DNA of 64,000 nt. It comes from Ascidia mentula. Its lineage: Eukaryota; Chordata; Ascidiacea; Phlebobranchia; Ascidiidae. Of this stretch, positions 45,259 through 56,771 are shown one piece after another. Each line of letters opens with the position of its first letter. Position 1 is the first letter of the stretch. The notes under the pieces are model-generated. The model was not told where the DNA came from. It did no database searches and saw only the letters and a program-made list of their open reading frames with translations. The DNA is taken from NCBI GenBank assembly GCA_947561715.1, contig OX387200.1:19532501-19596500 (forward strand), written 5' to 3'. The position numbers and the translations under genes are program-made.

Positions 45259-48200
45259 ATGACTTCAAATGGATTTTCAACGGACGATTATGATCTTACT
45301 CCTTCATCGATGAAGTACAGAACTTTGGATGAGGACGTGGAATCAACCAGGACGCAACAACCACAAGCACGTATGAGACTTAGGCAATTTTCTATGAGTA
45401 TCGTTTTATTGTCTGGCAAATATACTTCAGCCTGGGCAACTAAGTACTTTGTCAAAGGTTTTTATGGTGATATAAAACGTACATCGGAAGTTTGTTTTGT
45501 AATAAATAAGTTTGTGGAAATTGAAATACTAACTGTACGTAAAATTTAGAAAATGCACCCTGTTTTATATAGCTTGGAAGTACATTAAACTCTTTATACA
45601 CATCCAAACCCGCCATTCATTTTGAAAATTTTATGTATTTTTAAGACTAGCAGCCGAAGGCATAGCAAATTTACATACCCAATACAACGGTAATTGTTAC
45701 AATTAAACGACAACTACTTTGTTATAAAACGTGACGGTGACTAACATTATGTATTCAGCCCAAAAAACGTCGGAGGAGAAATTTAAAGGCACTCCGTGCA
45801 CCCTAAAAGAATGGATTTTTCTTATTTTGATTGTGATTCTTCTTGTTTTCATCATGGCTTTTGGGATTTCCACAATTAAGGTAAAGTCTTGTTTTCTGTC
45901 TTACATTTCATAGGTTTTGATGCAGGGTTTATAAGTGGTAAATTTTTACTAAATTTTAAAATATAAGAAACGTCATGCATGTGTTGTAATCGTAGAACAC
46001 CCAAGCGGGCGGATCGTCCTCAGCGCAAAGTGGTTTCAACCAAAACCTTCCGAAGTCGTGCAATGATGCCATAAAACAAGGTATCACGAATTCTGGAATC
46101 ATTTCTATACAGCCTGATACTTCAATGTCTCCATTTGAGGTACAAACAACTGACACACCCTTCGTTACATTTACGAGGAATATTCTCATTATTTTTCTTT
46201 TTGCGAGAAAAATAATTTAGCTTTATACAACTTTCACATTTGCACAAAAATATTTTTTAATCGGCATTGTCTTTTACATTGAAAGCAATAATATCATTAT
46301 CAAATTGTATTTAGATAAAACTGGCCATTTTATTTAAACAGATCTGTTTATTTAAATAAATCTAAGGGAAACATCACGTTTGATTACTCCGGCCTTCATC
46401 ACTTTATAAATTGTCACAAGGCGTGGATGTGTTAAGCCAAATACACATTTAGGGCAACCTTGTGACTAATATTTTCCTGCAGCAACAAACAAAACTTTGC
46501 GTTCGAAATTGTTTTTACTCGTGTTTGTTCAGGTTTACTGTGACATGTCGGCAGTCGGTGGTGGATGGACCATGATTGCGTCAATTCACGAGGACGACAT
46601 CTCCCAAAGGTGTGGTCCCGGAGACATGTGGTCTTCTTCCACCAGAAGCTCTTCCTCCGGTTGGTTCTTTTTGCTTATTTTTTTCTGTTTGTGCTTCGTA
46701 TTAACTTGTTACACTTGTGATTGATCTTTACATATGTTAAAGAAATTGCAAAAACAACACTAAATTCGTGTTGTTTTGCTGCATGCATGTAGCAGCAACA
46801 TGCGATATGGACACAAAACTTCATTTTTTTTATAATACAAAAATTTAAGTGTTTATTTTAAAACCGTGTTGCCTAAATGTAAAAATAGCCTGAACCCTCA
46901 ACGAGGATATTAACTGACATAATACTTTTTGAAACTTTGATAAGCAAAGTGGAGACTCTTTTCTTTTGCTACCAAAAAACGTCATTTAAATTGCAATAAC
47001 AGGGCAAAACACGACGCAGAAAAAGTTGAAAAGCTCAATTAAATAAACTTGGCTGTGCTGGTCCCTACCATCGTGGGCGTGGGATTAAGCCAATGTCCCA
47101 ATTGAGTATTTGGAAAGCGTTTGCAATCTTGGTCACGCCTTGCTTATGTCTGTAGCTCCAGAGTCATTTTTTCATTACTGACAACGAAACATTTGTTTTA
47201 ATGCTGGAAACCACTATAAGGCAGTTGGGTAAAGTCCTGTAAAAGTAAAAGTCAGTTCAAAAATATTAACTCACATGACAGATAACAGGGTTGAAGGGTT
47301 CGTTTTTTCTTATGATCACTTTGCGTACACGTATAACACGTTCGAAGGTCGATCCTTTAAAGCAACGCGAGCCATGTTCCTTCACAGCGCCGCCTTTTTA
47401 CCGTGACTACTCGTTCTACGGGCCATCAAGAAACTACGCGTATAACCCAGGAGGTTTTCTTCCTGAAGGTTTTCAACACTGGAAAAACCTGATCACCTTC
47501 GGAGATCCGAGTGGAGCTACAAGCGCTGATTATAAAAGCAAGGCCTACTACGCTGTGCCAGTAAGTATGCATTGTATGAGCGATTGAGCACATGTTTGTA
47601 TTTACCTGAAGGCACAGCAGGTGGCCCATATGATTCCATGGTTGTCTGGTGCTTACAGACAAATACAATAATAAACTAAAAAGTACAATCGTATGGGAAA
47701 AAGTAATTAAAGTAAAATCTTACAAACGTTCTTTTGTGTTGTAAGTACTAATTAAAAAAGTTATTTTTCGTGCACCTAAACTTTTCAACATTTTGTCAAG
47801 TTCGGTGCAAGGCCGGTTGGCCTAGACCCAGCCCACCAGTAATCAAATACATTTGAGCAAAAACTAAAGATGCAACAAAATTTTTGTGATAATAAATATT
47901 GTTTTTTTTTGTGTCTTGGCCCCTAAATAAGTAAACAAGTAAACTTATAAGTTAAATGTATAAAAATAAATATAAAGATGTCAATATTTTGTCAGTTTAA
48001 ATAACCTAACGAGTTTAAATCCAGTTTAAGTATTTTCAGTCTACTTAGCCTTACCATACATTTAGGGATCAAACATGATGATATGGCATGTTCCTAACAA
48101 TGTCATGATGTCTCGTATCAGTGATGAGGCATTTTTTAAGTACTATACGGACACAAACTTCCTTTTAGAGTACGGATCAACTTTGCAAACACTCTACTCA

Positions 48201-51200
48201 AGATACGCTCCACTGAAACGTCTGAGTCCCGAAGGTAAATTTTCTCTCTTTTTTCATGGATTAAAAAAATTACAGATCAGTCGAACAATTGGTTTTTTTT
48301 TTTAGGGATTCAAAAAGAATTCCTGCCTTGCTTTAAAACGGATTGGGCATTTTACAACGATACCGGTTCCAGTTCTTCAAGAAGAACACCTCCTCCACGC
48401 CGTCCACCCAACTCCAGATCAACTTCTTCATTAACCACAACCTCTTTTCCTCCAACTACATCTTCCAAAGTAAATTCTCAGATCCAGAACGACGAGGTAT
48501 TCAAAACTTTATAAGTGATATTTGTGTAAAAACTGTATTTCTTAGACAGTCACTGGTAAGCCATAGATCACGCACTGTAACGCAGTAATGTAGTATTTTT
48601 CCTAATGGTAACCGCCACAAATCCTGAAGCAGCTTTAAAAATGTTTGCAATGGAAACATCTTCGTCGTGAGTTTATGCAACTTGGTCTAAATAGACATTT
48701 TCCTCGTTTTGTTTCATTTTTTTCAAAGAAAACGTTTTGGCCCAAAACGATTTAGGAAAGATCTCATCGCAAGACTAAGTGATTTTCAGTTTCTCAGTTG
48801 TAGAAGAACATAATTTGAATCGTACTGCTTCTTAGTGGTTAACAATTTTGCCTTTATGCAGTTTTACATCAGTGTGAACAGAGGACCAAACATTAGAGTT
48901 CAGAGTGGAAAAGTCAACAAGTAAGTAATTGCAGCAATGTTTAGGTTTACAAGTTCAACTTATTTGCATAACGTTCGATGTTATATTGTTAAAATAGTAA
49001 CTTGGCATTTTATTAAAATGCTGCTAAGCGAGAGGGATGTGGTATAGACTACTGTTTTGTTGATTCGTTTAAAGTGAATTTTAATTTTAATTTTTTTTTG
49101 TTTCTACAGCGTTTCGAAACAAATTAACGTTTCCTTCAGTGACCAATCGCCTACAGTGATGCTAGCGTGGGTCGGGAACGAAGACAGCTCCATCAAGACA
49201 ATCCTCTTTACGGTAAGACACTATTGCACAGCTGACAACAGAATACCATAGAAAATCACTTTGAACCACAGTGCATAGGAGATATTGCTTGTGAAACTTT
49301 TAATGATAATTAGAAAAATGAAAAACTCCCTAATTAGTTGCGAGGAAAATAATGACAGCGAAATTCGTTCAGTCATGGTGCAGATATTGCCCGAGCAAAC
49401 GAGAAACAAATCATCGTCTACTGAAGCGATGTCGGGCGGAAACGCCCGAGACCCAAATTTGCAGCACTTTATTGACGATTTGCTCAAAAGCAAAGGAATT
49501 TATCCAAAAATATCCTTAGTCCCTTACAATTGTCCGGAAATCCATGAGTAACGTCTGGCCTTTGAACGGAAATCTCGCAAAAAAGTTTGTGTTTGTAAAG
49601 TCGTGAGTGCATTGACGTAAAACTGCGTCACAACGTGATGATTGTTACAAAACAGTTCTCCGAATCTACAATCACGTGCAACTACGTCAGCCAGCTTGTA
49701 TTTTACATGACGGTTTCGAACTTTGTTCAAAAACGATCTTGTGTTCATAATTTGGCCGTTCGTTGCAGTTTTTTAGTTTAAAAATGTTTTACCTTTTTCA
49801 AATACTTGTGTCATAACTTTCCCACATCGATCCAAACGTTGTCGTTTGATTCTGCAATAAAATACTTGTTTCAAGCGTAAAAAAACCTTTTTGATGCCAT
49901 TACATTAACACCCAGTCAACCCACTAGTTTTTCTTCAAATATACACTTGCTTTTACATTGTTATTTATCTCTAGACCATCACTTGCTTTGGAATTTCAGG
50001 TAAAGAGAAAGTATGGAGCCAAGAGCAAATCCAGATACGCTTACTATGCGTCTACGAGAGATTTCTCCCTGCAGTTCCAGTACGTTTGCTCGTCAGTAAA
50101 ATGCAGCGTCTTCTTTATCCTCACGAGCACCAAGGTAAGAATGGACAATTGTCAAACTTGTGTCAGGAATTTGGAAAACTATGCCATGGGATTCATGGTA
50201 GTTTTTTTTCTGGAGACACGAGTGCAGTTGAAATTCGCCGAATATTGTTTACATTTGTGATGCTCGCATTGCTTATGAGAGTCAAATTTTATGAAACCTT
50301 TAGCTTTGGGATTCGAGGACGCCAGGGAATCGGTTCAACAGCACTCAGCCGTTTTGGGGAACCATAAACATCACGAGTCCAAATCAACGTTTCATGTTTG
50401 GCCACGCAGACTTTGCAAGGTAGCAGTTGACAGTATTGCAATTTAAAGTGCCTAAACCTCGTGTATTGACGTGTGTTATTTCGCATACAGACAACCAGTG
50501 GGTGTCCCGAACTCTCGCATCGTCAGGGAAATGCTAAGGAAATTGATGAATTGCTTCTGTGAGTTCATGGTTTGGTTATTGTCGTTAAGGATTTTTAAGG
50601 GGTTTTACATTTGGCTGGTTTGAAACATTTTTAAGGTTAACAACATTTGTTTGCTCATTTCACAAAATTATTATCGACATCGCTATAAAATAAAATTTAC
50701 ATTTCGTTTTTACGCAAAAAGACATTCGTTTCATGAATTTTATTTATTTATTTAGAACATAAATGTTGTTTTTCTTATTTATTTAAAAAAGTTTTGGTCA
50801 CTGTTTAGTAATCTGCCTTTTTTTTCTATTCAGCCAAAACCGAACAATTTCAGCTCAACAAGTTCCCAAGTATCTCTACTGAGGCAAGGTTCATTAAAGG
50901 AAAAATGATTGATAATATTAAGAATGTCACTCCCGGTTACATAGAGATGAGAAAATACGACTCGCTTGGTTACCCCTTCGCTCTCTGCCCAGGAATAAGG
51001 TGATATGCCGTCTATTAACCTCTACACTGCCATTTAAACGTAAATGCAAACTCAGATCGACTTTTAGTTCTATTTTTCATGAAACAAACCTCGCAAAGCG
51101 GTGGTAACAATAAGTTAATGGTAATTGTTTTGCTATGATCAAGCTGCATGGCAAAACGCAACTAACAAATTTTGACTTTATTCCGCGACAACTTGTTTGG

Positions 51201-51594
51201 TCCACAAAAAGGAGTGTTTGGTTTCATATTTATAAGCACCTGGATGTGTGTCACCAGCTGTTTGTATTTTATCTGCAGAGTAAATGGTTCTGATCCAGCG
51301 ATGCATTGTGTTGGAAGTGTGCAAACCCATTATTCGCTCAGAAACAAGTGTGGTGACTTTGCTGGTAAATATAATAGTCTTATTCAGGCACAATTCATAA
51401 TGGCTGTTTCAATTTATTTTTATTGCCCTGGATAAAATGCAAGAATTATGGTTGCTTTTGAAGCCGTTACTTTTTCACGCCTAAAATTTTTTGTATCATT
51501 TTTAGCCTGGGATCAACTTATCGAACACAACAAACAACGAAACCAAACCGGAGCTACTGACATCACTTCGTCTCTTCTCTTGTTTGTAAGATAA
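45259..51594 (+). CDS. Intelectin-like gene F, divergent type II membrane lectin
   Basis: Exons: 45259-45370, 45759-45880, 45996-46139, 46533-46659, 47388-47560, 48066-48234, 48306-48496, 48862-48920, 49110-49212, 50000-50134, 50304-50419, 50491-50558, 50834-50999, 51279-51364, 51506-51594; 620 codons in frame, 619 residues. The tail has D-D-Y-D-L-T and K-Y-R-T-L-D-E; the helix is WIFLILIVILLVFIMAFGI. Stalk and fibrinogen start share one exon. Core motifs: V-Y-C-D-M-S-A-V-G-G-G-W-T-M, a longer block with H-W-K-N-L-I-T-F-G-D, A-T-S-A-D-Y-K, I-W-H-V-P-N. Exon 7 adds a Pro/Ser/Thr/Arg-rich linker (R-R-T-P-P-P-R-R-P-P) to the insert. The C half keeps M-H-C-V-G-S, with the His that A-E have lost. 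Introns share no sequence with A-E, but junction positions mostly agree. The start at 47388 of exon 5 is the least certain. Confidence 0.85.
46335..46350. repeat. Perfect 16-bp palindrome in a gene F intron
   Basis: TAAACAGATCTGTTTA is self-complementary and sits in an AT-rich context with more TTTAAA repeats. It lies in the intron between exons 3 and 4 of gene F. It may be a relic of a small inverted-repeat element, or chance. Confidence 0.4.
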
Positions 51595-54333
51595 ATCACC
51601 ATCTTTCCAAATTTCACCTAAATTTAAAAGCTAACATTTGCGATGACATTTATTTTCGTCTAAAACATCAGTCTATTGCATTTAAAAACCGACGTTGTTG
51701 CTTTACGTTCGTAATTTTGGCTCCTGAATTTAAAGTGTTGTGCACTTATAAGTGCTGCTTCATATAAACCTTTTAGCAATGGTCACCAAAATTCTGTCTA
51801 AACACAAGTATGTCGGTCTACCAATCACAAATTTCTTAGACATACGATGTTATTGATTTTAATCAGATTATCTGACACATTTAATTAAAAAATCTTGTAA
51901 AATTTAAAACGATGTGTGTACAGTTATTCGGTTTATTGAAATAAATTGTTTCAACTGACAGCGCGTTGTTGTGAAGCATTTTATTTACACATGTCCTTGA
52001 GTGAGATGGTGTAAGACGAAAATGACGCAAGCATGTGGTTTTAAAGTACAAACATACAAATAGCCTCATTCAGAGTGAAGCTGTTGTCAAACAGACAGAC
52101 AGAAGCAGCGGAAACTTGAAAACAAAGGTCTCAATTCCAATGTAAAATTTTACGTATACCATTTACACAGCCTGTGCACCATATGTCAGAGTTGGTTGAA
52201 AGAATAACGTAGTAAAAAATATAAAATCCATCCATGACATTAGCCTATTAAAATGTAAATTTTCGATCCTTTATCTCCAATTTCACAAAACCTTTACAAC
52301 AGCGTGTAGTCTTTTAAAATGGTGAAAAAACACATGATGTTAAACATCCTGTACCTCTTTACGCTTCTATTTGTACCGTGTGGGCGTTTAAAAATATTTG
52401 TAATCGCAGAAGGTTGAAGCGCATCCTCTGCGTATCCTACAGGATGATCGACATAATTCGACGCAGCTTTGTTAGTTTTAAAAAGTGAAGAATTTTGAAA
52501 GTATTAAAATTTATCTGTCCATCAACAGTTTCCCAAAACACAAAGGCATACATGGCTATCAAATTTAACCGCGTTTTCCACTTGACGCGGGTAAACAGTT
52601 TGAGTCAACACCTGTTTATCTCTTTAAGCTGCTCGGCACGTTGCAACAACCTACGTTTTGCGTTATTTCGCGAGACTTCGCGAGACAGCGTTGGTTATGT
52701 ATTGGTAGCCTATCACTGCCAACTCCCAAAAATATTTCTGGTAAAAATCGTTTCAGAGATTAACTGAAATATGAAAAAATCATGGGTCTTTCGTCATATT
52801 TGATTTTTTCTTTCTTTCAATTAGTCCAAATCTTTTAGTGCTATTTGATTTGCGGTATAAGCTAAAATAATCAAGGTGGATAAAGAGTATTTCCACAAAT
52901 CGGTAAGTGATGTATGTTACGTATTGACTGACGTCATTCTCACATGTTTGACAATGGGCTCTAATTAAGGCTCATGATAAGGGAATAACGAACTAGCGAA
53001 AACGTGTAACAAACGCGTAACAATGTCAGTGCATGACTGCAGCGAAGTGGAAAGAGAATAACCTCCGCTTTTCGCGTAAACTATTGTTGTAGGTATGAAA
53101 AAAGACGCAATGCCAGCAATCTTTATTTTACTATCGCTTTAATGTGTGACAAAAAACGCTTTGGTTAACAATTTTTACAGAGGGTCTGAAGTTCGACTTG
53201 CACAATGATCTGTTGCATAAATATTTGCACACATCAGCAACAGTTCCTCTCTGGTGAGCGAAATGCCAGAGGTTGACCAGTAGCGGTTTCAAACAAGTGC
53301 TCTCTGCTTTTACGATTTGATTGCTTTAAAGATAATCAAAAGGTGATATTTCCTAATTACATAGTTTTTATAACTATTTGAGTTAACGAGTCAAATGATA
53401 AAGTGATAAATAATTTAACGTATTTCAAAATAGATTTGGCAAATTCAAAATGTGTTTTCTTTTTGAGATTTTACTTCAGTAAAGGGTTCTTTTGGGCTTA
53501 TCAGAAGCCGCTGGTATTTTAACAATGACCGCAATTTAAAAAAAAATTGGAAGTCGATGGTTGTGTAAATACGCTCACATTTGTCTTCAGAGAAAGATTA
53601 ACGTTAACGAGCAGCTTATATTTACACAGCACGACTATGCGAGGTAGTGTTGCCGGTGCTTTGGCAGAAAATCAATTCCAACTGCCTTGATTATTTTTGG
53701 TTAAATCGTTCCCAAGCCTTAACTCAAACATAATAAAAAACCCATGGTGGTTGGTTGTATCGTTAGTTTTAAAAAGTTTAAATTTTTTCCATTAGGGGAA
53801 ATGTTTTATTGTTGCTTGATTTATGCAACTAACTTAAATATTCAATGTAGCCAAAGAGTGCTTCCAAATTGTTAAGTGATGTCTGTTTTTTTTAACATAA
53901 TATACCTCGATTGGCACAAAAACTTTCTTGCATCCAACATGATGTAACGAATATCCTTACGTGGTTCAACTCACAGCATACTGACCAAAGCAAAACATCA
54001 GTTCACCTATCTTTAAAGACGTCATTGCACAAACGCGTCATTGTTTGGACACATCCACAGTATGCAAACATTACTTGGTATGAACGGTTCATCAATTGAC
54101 GTTTGATCGCGATGATATTGTATGCGAATAGCTTTGCAGATAAGGTGATAACAGGGTTAGTCATATCTATCACTAATAAAATTTCGGCGTACTATGAAGT
54201 ATATTGTAAAGTATTTAAAAGCTTTGTTACACAATACACAGGCCGCAGAAGTTTTGACGGACCTGATCTTAAAGTGCAATGTAGTGTATTAAGTACTATG
54301 ACACTTTAACATTACAGGGCCTCTATGTAACAT
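51595..54333. other. Long region without recognised genes
   Basis: 2.7 kb follows gene F. AATAAA at about 51940-51945 could end the F transcript. The rest has only short scattered frames (for example 52495-52767) without recognisable domains, convincing splice structure or RNA genes. Confidence 0.5.
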
Positions 54334-54618
54334 ATGATATTACCGTTGCAGACTTGGAAGGCAATCGCAATGTTAAAAATCGCGATGATCTTCGCAGTGG
54401 TGGCACTGGGTGCCACTTTCTGTGGATTAATAAGTTGGAAGACTGTAATAGCTTTGCTTGCTGTAGTTGTAATTGTGGCCATTGCAACGATTGTCGTGTT
54501 GGCGTACCTGGAAAAAAGATATGAGGAAGAACAGAAGAAAATTGCCTTGGGAGTTGCGGGAATAATCGGAGGGGTTGCACTTCTGGGACTTGGTATTAAA
54601 GCCTCACGACGGCGCTGA
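54334..54618 (+). CDS. Small hydrophobic membrane protein, copy 1
   Basis: An open frame of 94 codons from ATG at 54334, or 82 from ATG at 54370, which lines up better with its neighbour copy at 55480. Two hydrophobic helices (IFAVVALGATFCGLI and a long V/A/I-rich one) flank S-W-K-T. A charged stretch K-R-Y-E-E-E-Q-K-K follows, then a Gly-rich hydrophobic segment ending in A-S-R-R-R. Function unknown. The match to copy 2 in the F-A-V-V-A-x-G-A-x-F-C-G-L-x-x-W-K-T region is the reason for calling it real. It may have further exons; a TTGCAG acceptor-like site lies just upstream at about 54350. Confidence 0.55.
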   Translation: MILPLQTWKAIAMLKIAMIFAVVALGATFCGLISWKTVIALLAVVVIVAIATIVVLAYLEKRYEEEQKKIALGVAGIIGGVALLGLGIKASRRR

Positions 54619-55479
54619 TACAAATTTCTCCTGATAACACCTAGTATGGACAGTGGCTGGTAAAAGGAAATATTTAAAGAACAATCTTGTGCAAAATTAT
54701 CGTTTAGTCAAATATAAAATTATATTTGTACAAGTGGGTGTTGGTCCTTACCTCACGTAACCGAATTAACGGTAGTAAGTAAATCAGATCTGTCTGTATT
54801 GCATTGCGCAACCAAAACGTGTTCATGGTTACGCAGGGGCTTTGAAAACAAAAAATGCCGGTGATGGACCTTCTTTTTGAGAGGGACCAAGCTTTTGTGG
54901 GTTGATCTGTCTTAATATTTTGGCAATACATTTCACCTGTTACCAAACCAAATGACTTGCTGGTTATCTTTGAGATAGTACAAACGCAAACTATCAACAC
55001 TAATATCGCGTTCATCATCAGCACCAAACAACTGATTGTACAGGCGGTATGCCCTGCAGCCAGCAAGCAAGTAAGGTGTGTCTGCGAAGGAGAGTGACGT
55101 AATAATTCGTCTGAATGCAGTGCAGAGCTGAGTGTTGAAAACGTACAAATCATTGTTGCCCCTTCAAAGTTTTCGTAGTTCCATACAATTGTAAATGGTC
55201 CTAAACCGCCCGTAACAGAACATAGAAAAAAAACTCTTTACCAACCTTGTGCTGTGAAAACAGATTTTTGTTTGCCCTGAGTAATACATTAACATTTCAT
55301 TGCGCCTCCACAGACTGTGTTAACAAAGGCGTATTAGAGCAAGGTAACTTATACTAAAAGATTAAGGGGGAGATTAGTCAATATACATTTCATGATCCAT
55401 GCGTGTATCAAGCGCAATTAGCATCATTGGGACTTTACAACTTGTGATACGAACGTTTTAGATTTTGTAATTACTTGAT
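54619..55479. other. Spacer between the two small membrane genes
   Basis: Apart from the possible exon at 54933-55148 on the minus strand, no gene is recognised here. Confidence 0.4.
54936..55148 (-). other. Possible orphan exon or gene fragment
   Basis: A minus-strand frame reads like real protein (D-L-Y-V-F-N-T-Q-L-C, A-D-T-P-Y-L-L-A-G-C-R, Y-L-K-D-N-Q-Q-V-I-W-F-G-N) and ends exactly at a good GT donor (AACAG/GTGAAA). The upstream boundary is unclear and no partner exons were found. It may be a lone exon of an undetected gene or a fragment left by duplication. The protein family is not recognised. Confidence 0.3.
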
Positions 55480-55746
55480 ATGTCGGAAGCCGCTGTTGCG
55501 ATTTTTGCTGTGGTAGCAGTGGGTGCCTCATTCTGTGGATTACTACGTTGGAAGACTTCAATAAGTTTGCTCGCGGCAGTAACAATAGTGGCCCTGCTAC
55601 TTTCTGCCAGATTGGAGTATGAGGAAAAACGGAGAGAGGAAGAACAGAGAATCGCACAGGAGAAACTATTGGAACAACGTCAAAACATAGTCTCAAAGAT
55701 TTTGGAAATAATCTGCAATATTTTGCGTTGGAAAATGTTCAAATAG
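55480..55746 (+). CDS. Small hydrophobic membrane protein, copy 2
   Basis: 88 residues from M-S-E-A-A-V-A. TM1 (IFAVVAVGASFCGLL) and TM2 (ISLLAAVTIVALLL) flank R-W-K-T, then E-Y-E-E-K-R-R-E-E-E-Q, an amphipathic charged helix, and a hydrophobic C end. It is a clear paralogue of the frame 1.1 kb upstream on the same strand. The tails differ completely: this one is long and charged, the other Gly-rich. No known family was recognised. Small size and a two-gene tandem are consistent with a lineage-specific family. Confidence 0.6.
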   Translation: MSEAAVAIFAVVAVGASFCGLLRWKTSISLLAAVTIVALLLSARLEYEEKRREEEQRIAQEKLLEQRQNIVSKILEIICNILRWKMFK

Positions 55747-56771
55747 GCCATCAGCAGGATATTGTGAAGTTTAAAACAATGCTGCTTTTTAAACAGATGT
55801 ATATGAAGAGACATATATAATAGATTGATCATTACCATTTCAAATACCAACACTTGTGATCGCCAAGTTGGGTTTCATTGTACTTTTAGGCCCAAGCACT
55901 TTATATTTTTGTGAAACATTAAATTTATATTTTGATATTAGCATGAAAATATGTTATCGTATGGAGACCTAAAACACCATACGATACTGTTTAAGGTTCG
56001 CTGGATACCAATCTAAACGTCAAGCCTAATTGGGAGTTTGTTCGCCAAAATAGCTTTTTAAGTTTATTTATCATATGTCACTGATTACACAGATTTACAC
56101 TGATTTTTATTATTTCAAAATAATCGTTATTGCACTTACACACGCCAACAAAAAGGCCAAATATAAAAAAAAAACGCAAAGAAAATGAAAAGTTAGAACA
56201 GGAGAGCGAGTTGATTTTGATAAACAAATCATGAATTTGGGAGAAATATATGAAAATTAAAACTGCAGTGGGAACCCTTAACATCATGTCAACGACAGGC
56301 TATTAACAGCATTCAGATTTGAATGTTGCAGTTATACCAACTTGAACAAGTTTCCCTAATTCGTAAACTTAACATACGGGTGACACTTTTCGAAAAAGTC
56401 TCCCAAGATCAGAAAACAAATCACGACACACTCTGACAGACGCGCTCATCCGACATATCTTTAACTTCCGATTTCGATGCTGTGCTACTGAAGCCGACGT
56501 TCAGTTGAGGCGCTGAAAGGCGGTTAATTTGCGGAATTGGCTGAAACAAACCAAACAGTTGTTTTTAAATCAAACGATACGGTTTATGTCTTTAATGCTG
56601 AGTTGATATATGTAAATGGTTCTTTACAACTACAAAAAAATTGTCATAAAACCAAATATCTTATAAATGCAACTAATTTTGTAGAATGTCGACTTATAGA
56701 TGAAAATCATCAGTGTATCCTTGTTATTTTTAAAACGTAGCATTCAGTAGCGTACACAAAAACCTATTAGT
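55747..56771. other. Intergenic, nothing recognised
   Basis: AT-rich spacer between the second small membrane gene and the 3' end of the GPCR gene. The 67-codon frame at 56537-56740 has no ATG start and no recognisable features. Confidence 0.5.

Noticed and set aside
49285-49551. 88-codon plus-strand frame inside an intron of gene F
   Set aside because: It does not fit the phase of the flanking exons, lacks splice sites and has no recognisable features. Such a length is expected by chance.
54704-55153. 149-codon minus-strand frame, the longest unexplained one
   Set aside because: It overlaps in another frame a more protein-like segment with a splice donor (54936-55148). Its own composition (Cys/Thr/Ile-rich, no motif) suggests a shadow frame.
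56537-56740. 67-codon plus-strand frame near the GPCR 3' end
   Set aside because: No ATG at its start, strongly AT-driven composition, and no splice context.
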